From Muribaculaceae bacterium (GTDB lineage: Bacteria; Bacteroidota; Bacteroidia; Bacteroidales; Muribaculaceae): a DNA stretch of 54,052 nucleotides. Position 1 is the first letter of the stretch; every line of letters starts with the position of its first letter. This document shows positions 1 to 7,668 of the stretch, piece by piece. Position numbers and translations under genes: made by a program. The notes beneath the pieces are model-generated. The model saw only the letters and a list, made by a program, of their open reading frames with translations, was not told where the DNA came from and searched no databases. The stretch spans positions 1-54,052 of the forward strand of contig JAGCRW010000034.1 of NCBI GenBank assembly GCA_017964485.1. The letters run 5' to 3'.

Positions 1-1218
1 ATAGTAGTAGTTGTAGTATTTTGCGTTGTGTGCGCCAAAGAGGAAGTTGGTGCATTTGAGTCCGTAGTAGCTATAGGTGAACATAGTTGAGAAGGCGAAG
101 AAGAACACGATTACCATAAGCAGGTAGTGACCGATATTGGGTATCAGTTGCTGCCAAGCGCCTAAGGCTATCGCCAGTCCTTTAGGATCGTTGCCCACGC
201 CAATGTAGTTGCCGGCGATGATGATGGGGATGGCGGTGAGTGTGCAAATCAGTCCTGAGTCGATGGCGGGGCCGAGCATGGCGATAAGTCCCTCGCGCAC
301 TGGCTCAGTGTTCTTGCTGGCACCGTGCATCATCGAGGCGGTACCGATACCTGCCTCGTTGACGTAGGCCGCGCGCCGCGCGCCGATTAGCGCCACGTAG
401 GCAAAGCCTCCCAATCCTGCCTCAAATGTGAATGCACCCTTGAAGATGGACCCGAACACACCCGGTATCTTGTCGTAATTCATTACCATAATCACCAGCA
501 CCATGATGAGGTAGAGCGCTACCATGAGTGGCACCATCTTGGAGGCTATGTTGGCGATGCTTTTGATTCCTCTCAGGATCACTGCCGCCACGATGGCTAC
601 CATTATGATGCCCATAATGAAGCGCAGCCAAGGGGTGTTCTCAATGCCCATAGGGGTAGTGAATACTGTGGTCACCGACTCCACGAGCTGGTTGGCCTGC
701 CACACACACAGGGTGCCTACCAATCCAAAGATGGCAAATGCAATGGCGAGTGGTTTCCATTTCTCGCCCAATCCCTTAGTGATGATATACATGGGGCCGC
801 CCTGCACCTCGCCGGCGCTGTCTTTGCCCTTGTACATGATGGCGAGTGTGCCCTCAAAGAACTTGGTGCACATTCCCACCAGTGCGCTTACCCACATCCA
901 GAAAATCACGCCTGGATTGCCGTTTCCCACGGTGAGCGCCACCGCCACTCCGGCGATGTTGCCCATACCAACCGTTGCCGCAATGGCGCTGAGCAGCGCC
1001 TGGACCGAACTGATTTGTCCCGTCTGCTTGCCACTGTCGGCAGCCTGCTTCTGCCGCAGCACACCAATGGCTTGAGGCAGCCGCCTGATTGACACGGCAC
1101 CTGAATAGATAAAGAGAAACAGTCCGCCACCAATTAGCAGCAGGAATTCTGGATACTCACACAGCATATCGGCCGTAGCGATAATAGCATCTCCTATTTT
1201 ATCAAAGAAATTGGACAT
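1..1218 (-). CDS. Sodium/alanine symporter (AGCS family), 3' end beyond window
   Basis: Inner-membrane carrier that imports alanine or glycine with sodium. 406 codons are open from the ATG at 1218 to the window edge without a stop, so the C-terminus is missing. The translation shows the AGCS N-terminal half: a first helix (about residues 18-35), then a conserved stretch with SAIAATVGMGNIAGVAVAL and GNPGVIFWMWV, KFFEGTLA, GGPMYII, and later GASKNTEPVREGL. Several hydrophobic helices follow. It lies 61 nt after the last TPM gene in the same direction, with a short AAGTAAAAAG-type micro-repeat between them, so it may be read from the LemA operon or on its own. I see no clear TAnnTTTG box in the short gap. 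Family assignment is firm; the exact substrate is not visible. Confidence 0.93.
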   Translation of the reverse strand, partial: MSNFFDKIGDAIIATADMLCEYPEFLLLIGGGLFLFIYSGAVSIRRLPQAIGVLRQKQAADSGKQTGQISSVQALLSAIAATVGMGNIAGVAVALTVGNGNPGVIFWMWVSALVGMCTKFFEGTLAIMYKGKDSAGEVQGGPMYIITKGLGEKWKPLAIAFAIFGLVGTLCVWQANQLVESVTTVFTTPMGIENTPWLRFIMGIIMVAIVAAVILRGIKSIANIASKMVPLMVALYLIMVLVIMVMNYDKIPGVFGSIFKGAFTFEAGLGGFAYVALIGARRAAYVNEAGIGTASMMHGASKNTEPVREGLIAMLGPAIDSGLICTLTAIPIIIAGNYIGVGNDPKGLAIALGAWQQLIPNIGHYLLMVIVFFFAFSTMFTYSYYGLKCTNFLFGAHNAKYYNYYY

Positions 1219-1279
1219 AAAATGTAAAGTAAAAAGTAAAAAGGACTAAGTACAAAGTGTTAAGCCTCTAAACTATCAT

Positions 1280-2155
1280 CTAAAACTTGGAGCCAGCGCC
1301 GCCACCGTCAAAGTCGCCACCGCCATACTTGTATTTGTAGGCCTCGGGCTCTTCGGGTTTTTCCTCGTTTTCTGATTCCTCGTTTTCTGGTTCAGGCTCG
1401 TCGTTCTCCTCTTGTTGAGATGCATCAGCTAGTGCTGAAGCCGCGCCTGTAGCCGCTACAGCAGCTGTTTCGGTGTTGGCCTCCGCTGTGGTTTGCTCGC
1501 CATTGGTGGGTTGCTGCGGTTGGTTCTTTTTGTTGCGTTTTCTCAATAAGGCGAGTCCACCAATGCCGGCAGCTATTCCACCCAAAATCCACCATCCGTT
1601 GCCGCCACTGCTTTTGGAGTCATTGTTTTGGCTTGCAGCAGCCTGAATCTGCTCATATTCTTCTATTACAATAGGTTCGATGTAGTCAATAGCGGCAACT
1701 ATGCCACTAGCGTAGTCACCCTCCTTGAAATGTGGAACCATGATAGAGTCGGTGATATATCTGCACTTCACATCGGGCAGAACACCTTGAATGCCTCTGC
1801 CAGGAGCTAGATACACTTCACCTGGCCCCTTGTCGTTTCTAGGCTTAACAAGAATTATCAGGCCATTGTTTAACTTCTTGTCGCCAATGCCCCATTTCTT
1901 GCCAAGCTGAGTGGCAAACTGGTTGGCCTCGAGCTTACCCAAGTCATTGACTGTAACCACTACAATCTGGTTGGTAGTGCGTCGTGACAGCGAGTCGAGC
2001 CTTGTGTTGAGGGCATTAACGAGCGAGTCGTTCTTGAAAATTCCAGCCTCGTCGTAGATTGGCATCATGCTATCGGGCTTCTCAGGCACCTGCGCCATGC
2101 ACACCTCACCAACGAAACAGGCTAATGCAATTAATACTATCTTAAGTAACTTCAT
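1280..2155 (-). CDS. Secreted TPM-domain protein with C-terminal membrane anchor
   Basis: A 291-residue protein of the TPM (YgcG/Psb32/MOLO-1) family. An N-terminal signal peptide ends near CMAQ (about residue 22). The TPM domain spans roughly residues 30-170, with SRRTTNQIVVVTVNDLGKLE, ATQLGKKWGIGDKKLNNGLI and PHFKEGDYASGIVAAI. One transmembrane helix (about 187-204, WWILGGIAAGIGGLALL) is followed by an acidic, low-complexity Glu/Pro tail ending in GGGDFDGGGAGSKF. The glycine-rich end is typical of the family. It is the third TPM gene in a row behind lemA, 46 nt after its neighbour. TPM/LemA pairs are common, but their biochemical role is not settled. I infer a periplasmic, membrane-tethered role. 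The tail has no similarity I recognise. Confidence 0.85.
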   Translation of the reverse strand: MKLLKIVLIALACFVGEVCMAQVPEKPDSMMPIYDEAGIFKNDSLVNALNTRLDSLSRRTTNQIVVVTVNDLGKLEANQFATQLGKKWGIGDKKLNNGLIILVKPRNDKGPGEVYLAPGRGIQGVLPDVKCRYITDSIMVPHFKEGDYASGIVAAIDYIEPIVIEEYEQIQAAASQNNDSKSSGGNGWWILGGIAAGIGGLALLRKRNKKNQPQQPTNGEQTTAEANTETAAVAATGAASALADASQQEENDEPEPENEESENEEKPEEPEAYKYKYGGGDFDGGGAGSKF

Positions 2156-2201
2156 TTTTCTAAAATATAGTAATCAAAAACTCTTAACTATGAGTAATAA
2201 A

Positions 2202-3065
2202 CTACCAGCTTCCGCCAGCGCCTCCTCCGCCGAAGCTGCCTCCGCCGAAGCCGCCCCAGCCTCCGCTGGAACTGCCGCCACCCCAACTGCCGCCGCGTGA
2301 ACTACCACTGTAGCCGCCAGGGAAGATGATTGGTCCGCCGGTGTAGGTGCGGGTGTTGGTGCCTGTGCCGTTGCCCATGCCACCTTTCTTCATTGACACA
2401 ACTATGAGGCAAATTATGGCGATGAACACTATGAGACCGAGGATGGCATCACCATCATCACCCATGTATTCCTCTTTGTCGAACTCGCCCTTCATGGCAG
2501 GCATGATTACCGCAAGTGCATCCTTGATGCCGCCAGCATAGTCGTTTTCTTTGAAATGAGGTATCATTTCTTTCTCGATTATGCGCTTGCACAGCACATC
2601 GGGCAGCACGGCTTCCACGCCGTAGCCAGTGGCGATAAAGGCGTTACCGTTCTCATTTTCGGTCTTTACCTTGATGAGAATCACCACGCCATTGTTGTCG
2701 CCTTCGTGCCCCACACCCCAGTCGCGTCCTAGCTGGGTGGCATATTCCGATATGTCGGCTCCACCTATTGAGGTCACCGTCATCACCAGGATTTGGTTGC
2801 TGGTAGTGCGCGAGAAATACTCTAACGAATCCTCAATTTCCTGTGCAGTGGCAGGGTCAATGACGCCAGCCAGGTCCCACAGCAGTTTCTTCTCAGTTGG
2901 CTTATCGGGGACCGCAGTCACTTTGCCGTCGTCGCCAATCACAGCAGCTGGCATTTTCTTCTCCACCTCTTGGCGTGGTGCTGACGACGTGGGTTCACCG
3001 CAGGCGGGTAAAGCCACCAAGAGCAGCATTGCCAAAGCGATGAATTTTATGATTTTATTCTTCAT
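2202..3065 (-). CDS. TPM-domain lipoprotein
   Basis: I chose the ATG at 3065 because it gives a clean lipoprotein signal (MKNKIIKFIALAML then LVALPAC, lipidated Cys22). A longer reading from 3107 only adds 14 residues inside the preceding gene. The 287-residue product has a TPM domain at about residues 55-205 (SRTTSNQILVMTVTSIGG, ATQLGRDWGVGHEGDNNGVVILI, PHFKENDYAGGIKDAL), one transmembrane helix near 210-235 (ILGLIVFIAIICLIVV), then a Gly/Ser-rich tail ending GGSFGGGGAGGSW. Its start overlaps the end of the upstream TPM gene by 11 nt, which implies translational coupling. The domain is clearly paralogous to both neighbours. The probable location is the periplasmic face of a membrane; its molecular activity is unknown. 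Confidence 0.85.
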   Translation of the reverse strand: MKNKIIKFIALAMLLLVALPACGEPTSSAPRQEVEKKMPAAVIGDDGKVTAVPDKPTEKKLLWDLAGVIDPATAQEIEDSLEYFSRTTSNQILVMTVTSIGGADISEYATQLGRDWGVGHEGDNNGVVILIKVKTENENGNAFIATGYGVEAVLPDVLCKRIIEKEMIPHFKENDYAGGIKDALAVIMPAMKGEFDKEEYMGDDGDAILGLIVFIAIICLIVVSMKKGGMGNGTGTNTRTYTGGPIIFPGGYSGSSRGGSWGGGSSSGGWGGFGGGSFGGGGAGGSW

Positions 3066-3492
3066 AGGAAATCTCATTGCTAAGTTCATTAACGTCGTCA
3101 TCTTCACTTGGGAAATAGGCCTTCAGCTTTGCGCCCACACGGGCAATGACAGCGCACAGGCCTGTAGCGGGGTCGCCCTGCTTGAAGTACTCGAGAAGTA
3201 TCCCTTTTTCTTCATCCCAATAGTTAGGAGAGACCACCTCATCGATGCCGCTGTCGCCGAGGATGGCAAACTTGCGGCTATCAAACGCCACGTAGATAAG
3301 CACGCCGTTGCGGTGGCGAGTCTTATACATACCCAGGCGGTTAAAGGTCTTGATGGCGTCGCGCATCACGTCGTCGCCACACTCGGGTGTGAGGTGCACG
3401 CGAATCTCGCCCGAGGTCATCTTCTCGGCCTCACCAATGGCGTTTACCACCCGCCCCTGGTCAGGTTTGCTGATAAAGTTGTCGAGTTGCAT
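3055..3492 (-). CDS. Short TPM-domain protein without signal peptide
   Basis: 145 residues, almost entirely a TPM domain: KMTSGEIRVHLTPECG, RLGMYKTRHRNGVLIYVAFDSRKFAILGDSGID and YFKQGDPATGLCAVIARVGAKL. There is no signal peptide and no membrane helix, so it looks cytosolic or peripheral, unlike the two TPM proteins encoded downstream. It follows lemA after 128 nt of gap that contains AAGTGTTAAG-type micro-repeats, and its 3' end overlaps the start of the lipoprotein paralogue. Cytosolic short TPM proteins are a known subgroup (TPM_phosphatase, PF04536), but the phosphatase label comes from plant work and should not be transferred here. The short acidic C-terminus is variable. Confidence 0.82.
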   Translation of the reverse strand: MQLDNFISKPDQGRVVNAIGEAEKMTSGEIRVHLTPECGDDVMRDAIKTFNRLGMYKTRHRNGVLIYVAFDSRKFAILGDSGIDEVVSPNYWDEEKGILLEYFKQGDPATGLCAVIARVGAKLKAYFPSEDDDVNELSNEISYEE

Positions 3493-3620
3493 AGTTCGTT
3501 TTTAGTTAAGAGGGGAGAGGAGGAGAGCGATGATAAGTGTTAAGTGTAAAGTTTTAAGTGTTAAGTATTAAGCACTAAAGTGACTTTATACTTTGCACTT
3601 GCTACTTTATCCTTATTTAA

Positions 3621-4394
3621 TTAGTCCTCAAGCATGCTTTCCACATTAGGCACTTTGTCGGTGCCCTCTTCGGCCTTGAATTGTGGTTTTGCTTTAAAGC
3701 CGAATAAGCCAGCAACTATATTGCCTGGGAACAGGTCGATATTAGTGTTGTATTCTTTGACTTTTTCAATATAGTCTTTTCTGGAAGTGTTGATGCGGTT
3801 CTCGGTGCCCTCCATTTGTGCCTGGAAATCTTTGTGCAGGTCTTCGGCCTTCAGGTCGGGATAAGCCTCGTGAACTACATTGATAGCCAGATTGAGCTGG
3901 TCTTTCAGTTTCTTTTGAGAGTTAAGGTAGTTGTTGATAGCCTGCTCATCGTTGGGGTCAACCTTAACATTCTTGAGAGCTTGAGCCGAGTCAGAGAGTG
4001 CCTGCATCTGCTGGAGAGCTTGATCTTGTTGCTCAGTATTCCTTACGCCAGCGCGCGCGTTGGTCACGCCTTGATAGGTCTCTCTCTCGTGTTTGTCATA
4101 CTTCTTCAAGTTGGCAGCAATAGTGGTATAAAGGTCGCTGCGGCGTTGATAGTCGGCTTCAACCTTTGACCAAGCAGCATCTACTTCTTTCTCTTGAGTC
4201 ACGAAAGCGTTGCGCTTGGTGCATCCATAACCACCAAGAATGAGCGCAAGAATGATTAAAATAGTGGCAGTTTTGCCAAGTCCGAAGCAGCCCTTAGCTG
4301 CGCCACCTAATGAAAGGTTGTTTACTGGATTTTGATTGTTTGCTCCCATGTTTTGAGGTTGTTGCACGGGAATGTTGTTAGTGTTCTGATCCAT
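3621..4394 (-). CDS. LemA family protein
   Basis: 257 residues. An Asn/Gln/Pro-rich cytoplasmic N-terminus (about 1-40) is followed by one transmembrane helix (about 43-60, ATILIILALILGGYGC), then the LemA body with NAFVTQEKEVDAAWSKVEADYQRRSDL, long helical stretches, AYPDLKAEDLHKDFQAQMEGTENRI and IDLFPGNIVAGLFGFKAKPQFKAEEG. That last block is the LemA C-terminal signature. It heads a run of three TPM-domain genes, the classical LemA/TPM association. The extended N-terminus before the helix is longer than in many LemA proteins. Function is unknown. No strong Bacteroidetes -7 box was recognised in the AT-rich region upstream of 4394. Confidence 0.93.
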   Translation of the reverse strand: MDQNTNNIPVQQPQNMGANNQNPVNNLSLGGAAKGCFGLGKTATILIILALILGGYGCTKRNAFVTQEKEVDAAWSKVEADYQRRSDLYTTIAANLKKYDKHERETYQGVTNARAGVRNTEQQDQALQQMQALSDSAQALKNVKVDPNDEQAINNYLNSQKKLKDQLNLAINVVHEAYPDLKAEDLHKDFQAQMEGTENRINTSRKDYIEKVKEYNTNIDLFPGNIVAGLFGFKAKPQFKAEEGTDKVPNVESMLED

Positions 4395-4623
4395 GATTTT
4401 TATTAATTAAAATGTTAGAATAAATTTTTTTGTAAAAGTAGTGCTTTTTGTTGAAATACGCACAACTTTTGGGGTAAAAAATCATATTTCAATAAAAATA
4501 TGATGCATTTATCTCGTTTTTGGCACTTGCTGTTTTTTTGTTAAAAAGGGTAATATTGTTGCATTGGGGGTTAAAAAAGACACTTTTCTTCCCATTTGGA
4601 ATATGCTCTTAAATTTTATTGCC

Positions 4624-4631
4624 TACATTTG
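4624..4631 (+). promoter_or_regulatory. Promoter -7 box TACATTTG for the FadL-like gene
   Basis: TACATTTG matches the Bacteroidetes -7 consensus TAnnTTTG and sits about 42 nt upstream of the ATG at 4674. A TTTG lies at 4595-4598, but the 25-nt spacer is longer than the usual 19-21. The rest of the AT-rich gap 4395-4673 shows nothing else I can name. Confidence 0.5.
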
Positions 4632-4673
4632 CAAAGATTTCAAAAAAATGGTAATAAAAAACAAATGGGTAAT

Positions 4674-6113
4674 ATGAAGAAATTTTTATTTGCACTGTCG
4701 TTAATGGCAGTAGCGGTAAGCGCCCAGGCTGGCGGCTTGCTGCATAATACCAATCAACACATCGCTTTCCAGCGCATGATGGCGCGTGGAGCAAGTAACG
4801 AAATTGATGCAGTGTTCACCAATCCTGCTGGTATCGCCTTTATGGACCATGTGGGCTGGGCATTGTCGCTCAACATTCAGAGTGCCTATCAAACCCGCGA
4901 CATTGACGCTACAGTGATGACACCTGCTGGGATGGGACTCTTCCCTGGTGACACTTACCAAAGGAAATATGAGGGTAAAACCTCAGCTCCCATTATTCCT
5001 TCGATTTATGCCGTTTACAAGACTCCAAAGTGGGCAATTTCAGGATTCTTTGGTATCGTTGGCGGTGGTGGCAAAGCCACATTCGACGATGGTCTGCCCC
5101 TCTTTGACGTAGCAGTGATGGCAGGGCTTTATCAAGGCACATCATCGCTGGCACCGCTCTTGGGTGGCCCCATAACCCCTAACCAATACAACATTGACGG
5201 CTACATGCGTGGCAAGCAGTACATCTTTGGCGGTCAGTTGGGATTTTCCTATAAGTTTAACGAGCACTTCTCGGGTTTTGCAGGATTCCGCGCCAACTAC
5301 TTTACTGGCAACTATACTGGTCATGTCAACGCAACCGCCAATGAGGCTTTGGTTGCAAAATTGGAGCAGATTTCACTCGCTGCACCTCAATATGCCGGTG
5401 TTTTGACTCCAATGATGGCCGAGAACGGCTTGGCCCATATCGCCATCGACTGCACCCAGACAGGCTGGGGCATCACCCCAATCTTGGGCGTGGACTTCAA
5501 GTGGAAAGGCTTGACCGTTGCAGCTAAGTATGAGTTTAAGACCAATCTTAACATCGAGAACGACACCAAGACCCTTGAAGCTCCTGCAGGATTTGAGGAG
5601 AAACTCGAGCCTTACGCTCACGGCGTGAACACTCCAAGCGACCTGCCAAGCGTGCTTTATGCTGCTGTTGGTTATGAGTTTATCCCCAACAAGTTGCGTG
5701 GCACTGTAGAATATCACTACTATGATGACAAGCATGCCGACATGGCCGGCAACAAGAACAAGGAGCTGAAGCACGGCACCCACGAGTTTCTCGCTGGTGT
5801 GGAGTGGGACATCAACAAGACCTTTACTGTTAGTGCTGGTTTCCAGCGCACCGACTATGGTTTGAGCGACAAGTATCAGAGTAACACCTCGTTCTCTTGC
5901 GACAGTTACTCCATTGGTCTTGGTGGCGCCATCAACGTATCGCCTAAGGTGAAGATTAACTTGGGCTACTTCTGGACCAACTATAGCGACTACAAGAAAG
6001 AGATGCCCGCCGAGGCAGGTGGCTACAATGGCGTATCGCCAGCCCTTCCAGGCACCGACATCTACAGCCGCACCAACAAAGTGTTTGGCGCAGGAGTTGA
6101 TTTCAAGTTCTAA
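4674..6113 (+). CDS. FadL/OmpP1-type outer-membrane transporter
   Basis: Outer-membrane beta-barrel of the OmpP1/FadL/TodX family, which lets hydrophobic compounds such as fatty acids cross the outer membrane. I take the ATG at 4674 because it gives a compact signal peptide (MKKFLFALSLMAVAVSAQAGG). The reading frame can be extended upstream to a TTG, but that part runs through the promoter. The mature N-terminus has the family hallmark: NTNQHIAFQRMMARGAS followed by AVFTNPAGIAFM. Many amphipathic strands with alternating aromatics follow, ending in KVFGAGVDFKF with the terminal Phe expected for BAM targeting. At 479 residues it is within the usual size. Single-gene unit, followed at once by a strong terminator. 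The substrate cannot be read from the sequence. Confidence 0.88.
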   Translation: MKKFLFALSLMAVAVSAQAGGLLHNTNQHIAFQRMMARGASNEIDAVFTNPAGIAFMDHVGWALSLNIQSAYQTRDIDATVMTPAGMGLFPGDTYQRKYEGKTSAPIIPSIYAVYKTPKWAISGFFGIVGGGGKATFDDGLPLFDVAVMAGLYQGTSSLAPLLGGPITPNQYNIDGYMRGKQYIFGGQLGFSYKFNEHFSGFAGFRANYFTGNYTGHVNATANEALVAKLEQISLAAPQYAGVLTPMMAENGLAHIAIDCTQTGWGITPILGVDFKWKGLTVAAKYEFKTNLNIENDTKTLEAPAGFEEKLEPYAHGVNTPSDLPSVLYAAVGYEFIPNKLRGTVEYHYYDDKHADMAGNKNKELKHGTHEFLAGVEWDINKTFTVSAGFQRTDYGLSDKYQSNTSFSCDSYSIGLGGAINVSPKVKINLGYFWTNYSDYKKEMPAEAGGYNGVSPALPGTDIYSRTNKVFGAGVDFKF

Positions 6114-6139
6114 GCTATAAAACAACTATTTAAAAATTA

Positions 6140-6169
6140 GACTCGGGGGAAATCCCTCGAGTCTTTTTT
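6140..6169 (+). terminator. Rho-independent terminator after the FadL-like gene
   Basis: An 11-bp stem (arms 6140-6150 and 6153-6163, one G-T wobble), with a two-base centre and a T run right after it. It lies 26 nt past the stop codon. An A-rich flank on the other side could also serve the convergent minus-strand operon. Confidence 0.88.
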
Positions 6170-6203
6170 CTTAAAAAATAATCGTCTCCTTTTTTGTTCT
6201 TCT

Positions 6204-6815
6204 TTACATCTGCGTAATCACATAGATGATTGTTGCGATTAGGACTAGGAGGATTAGGCATCCTGGCAGGGAGAGTGTGCAGGAGCGGGTTTTGATTTGC
6301 TGTTGTGGGTTTGGGTTGCCGTTTTCGTCGAATGCTGCTTCTTTGGGGTCATATTTTTCTACGCCTGGAGTTTTGCTAGGTAGCCCCTGGTAGTGGTCGA
6401 TGAGAATCTTGCGTGGGTGCATGCCGTCGTAGGGCGCCACCACTCCGTTGTTCTCAAGCTGCTGCATGATTTGCTCTGCCCGCTCGGGTGGAATGTCGAA
6501 GTAGCGTTGCAGCATGGGCAGTGAAATGGCGTTGCAGGTGCGAATGTAGGCCACTGCGGCGTTGTAGAGCGGGTCAAGGCCCTCGGTCTGATGGCCGTGA
6601 GTCTCGTAGTAGAGGTCGCCTTTGAATTGTGGCGGCTCAGGATCGGGATGACGCAACTCCTCGGCAGGGGCTATCTCGTTAGGAATATAGGCTATGCCGT
6701 CAACAATTTTTAGCATCGACATGCATTTAGGGCATGTGATGATGTGGTCGAGTTTAGCAAGTTCCTCCTCGCTCTGAATGGTAATATGTCCGCACTTAGG
6801 GCATTCGATTTTCAT
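6204..6815 (-). CDS. Membrane-anchored zinc ribbon with FtsK-gamma-like winged helix
   Basis: 203 residues. An N-terminal zinc ribbon has Cys5, Cys8, Cys28 and Cys31. Residues about 80-140 closely match the FtsK gamma domain, the winged helix that reads polarity sequences in FtsK: DPLYNAAVAYI, LQRYFDIPPERAEQIMQQLE, NNGVVAPYDG and RKILI correspond to the conserved positions. A linker and one C-terminal helix (about 183-201, PGCLILLVLIATIIYVI) follow, so the protein is tail-anchored with the winged helix in the cytoplasm. No FtsK motor is present. It is the last of seven co-directional genes and shares Cys spacing and tail anchor with the gene before it (50 nt away). DNA binding is inference; the winged helix could also bind protein. 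Confidence 0.75.
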   Translation of the reverse strand: MKIECPKCGHITIQSEEELAKLDHIITCPKCMSMLKIVDGIAYIPNEIAPAEELRHPDPEPPQFKGDLYYETHGHQTEGLDPLYNAAVAYIRTCNAISLPMLQRYFDIPPERAEQIMQQLENNGVVAPYDGMHPRKILIDHYQGLPSKTPGVEKYDPKEAAFDENGNPNPQQQIKTRSCTLSLPGCLILLVLIATIIYVITQM

Positions 6816-6865
6816 AGTTTACAGTTCGTAGTTAATAGTTCACAGTTTTTCATATACTGCTATCA

Positions 6866-7579
6866 TCATTCGAAATACACACCTATTATAATATATATAA
6901 TAAAGAACAAAGCTACTGCTACTATTGTAGCGGTTAGACATCCACCGAGGCTCATGATGCTGAACTTTGATGGCTTGGAGCCGTTGCTGCTTGATGAGCT
7001 GCGGCTATTTCTTGCTGAGTTGTTGTAGCGTTGCTGTCTCACGGTAGTTGCCTGATAAGTGGGGTTTTGTGGTGGTTTGTAGGTAGATTGTTTGTTTTGT
7101 GGAACACGGCGTGCGGGTGGTGTGTTGGCTTTAAGTCTTGCCGCCTCTTGCTGCGCCGGCGTTAGTGGCGGCGTGTTGTTAGGTGGCGGTGACACTCTCA
7201 CATATTTTCCGCACTTGGGGCAGAAATTCACCCCTTCCCTTAAGAATGCGCCGCAGTGCTTGCAGTAGCGCATCACGTCGTCGATATGCGGTGGTTGGGC
7301 AGGCTGCGGACTGACGGACGGTTGCTGGGCTTGTCGCGTCGCAATTGGTGGTGGTACCGAGGTGAGTGCGGGAGGTGTGGGGAGGCTTGGCGGTTGCTGA
7401 CTTGTTGTGGCAGGGGCATCATCGCTTTCGGGCAAAGCAGCTGCTTTGCCGTTTATCAGACTCACGTCTACGTCAATTTCAGCAAGGCACTGAGGGCACA
7501 CGAGATGTCCTTCCTGGTTCTCGAGTTCCTCAATCGACACGTCAATATGTTTCCCGCATTCGGTACAGAAAATGTGCAT
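6866..7579 (-). CDS. Tail-anchored double zinc-ribbon protein
   Basis: 237 residues. The first zinc ribbon (Cys5, Cys8, Cys28, Cys31) has exactly the same spacing as in the neighbouring FtsK-gamma-like protein. A Pro/Gln-rich linker leads to a second ribbon around residues 109-131 (YCKHCGAF then NFCPKCGKYV). A further Pro/Asn/Ser-rich linker leads to a C-terminal hydrophobic helix (about 208-233, GGCLTATIVAVALFFIIYIII). There is no signal peptide, so the ribbons should face the cytoplasm. It sits 89 nt behind the coiled-coil protein gene, and that gap holds AGTTGAGAG-type micro-repeats. I infer an adaptor at the membrane for the actin-like and tubulin-like proteins of the same operon; no enzymatic motif is seen. 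Confidence 0.72.
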   Translation of the reverse strand: MHIFCTECGKHIDVSIEELENQEGHLVCPQCLAEIDVDVSLINGKAAALPESDDAPATTSQQPPSLPTPPALTSVPPPIATRQAQQPSVSPQPAQPPHIDDVMRYCKHCGAFLREGVNFCPKCGKYVRVSPPPNNTPPLTPAQQEAARLKANTPPARRVPQNKQSTYKPPQNPTYQATTVRQQRYNNSARNSRSSSSSNGSKPSKFSIMSLGGCLTATIVAVALFFIIYIIIGVYFE

Positions 7580-7668
7580 TTTAGTTGAGAGTGTAGAGGG
7601 GAGAGTTGAGAGGTTAATAGTAGAGTGATGACAATTTCACCACTCTACTATAATATTACATATTTACT

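Noticed and set aside
4596-4673. Upstream extension of the FadL-like gene from a TTG
   Set aside because: It runs over the -7 box and would bury the signal peptide.
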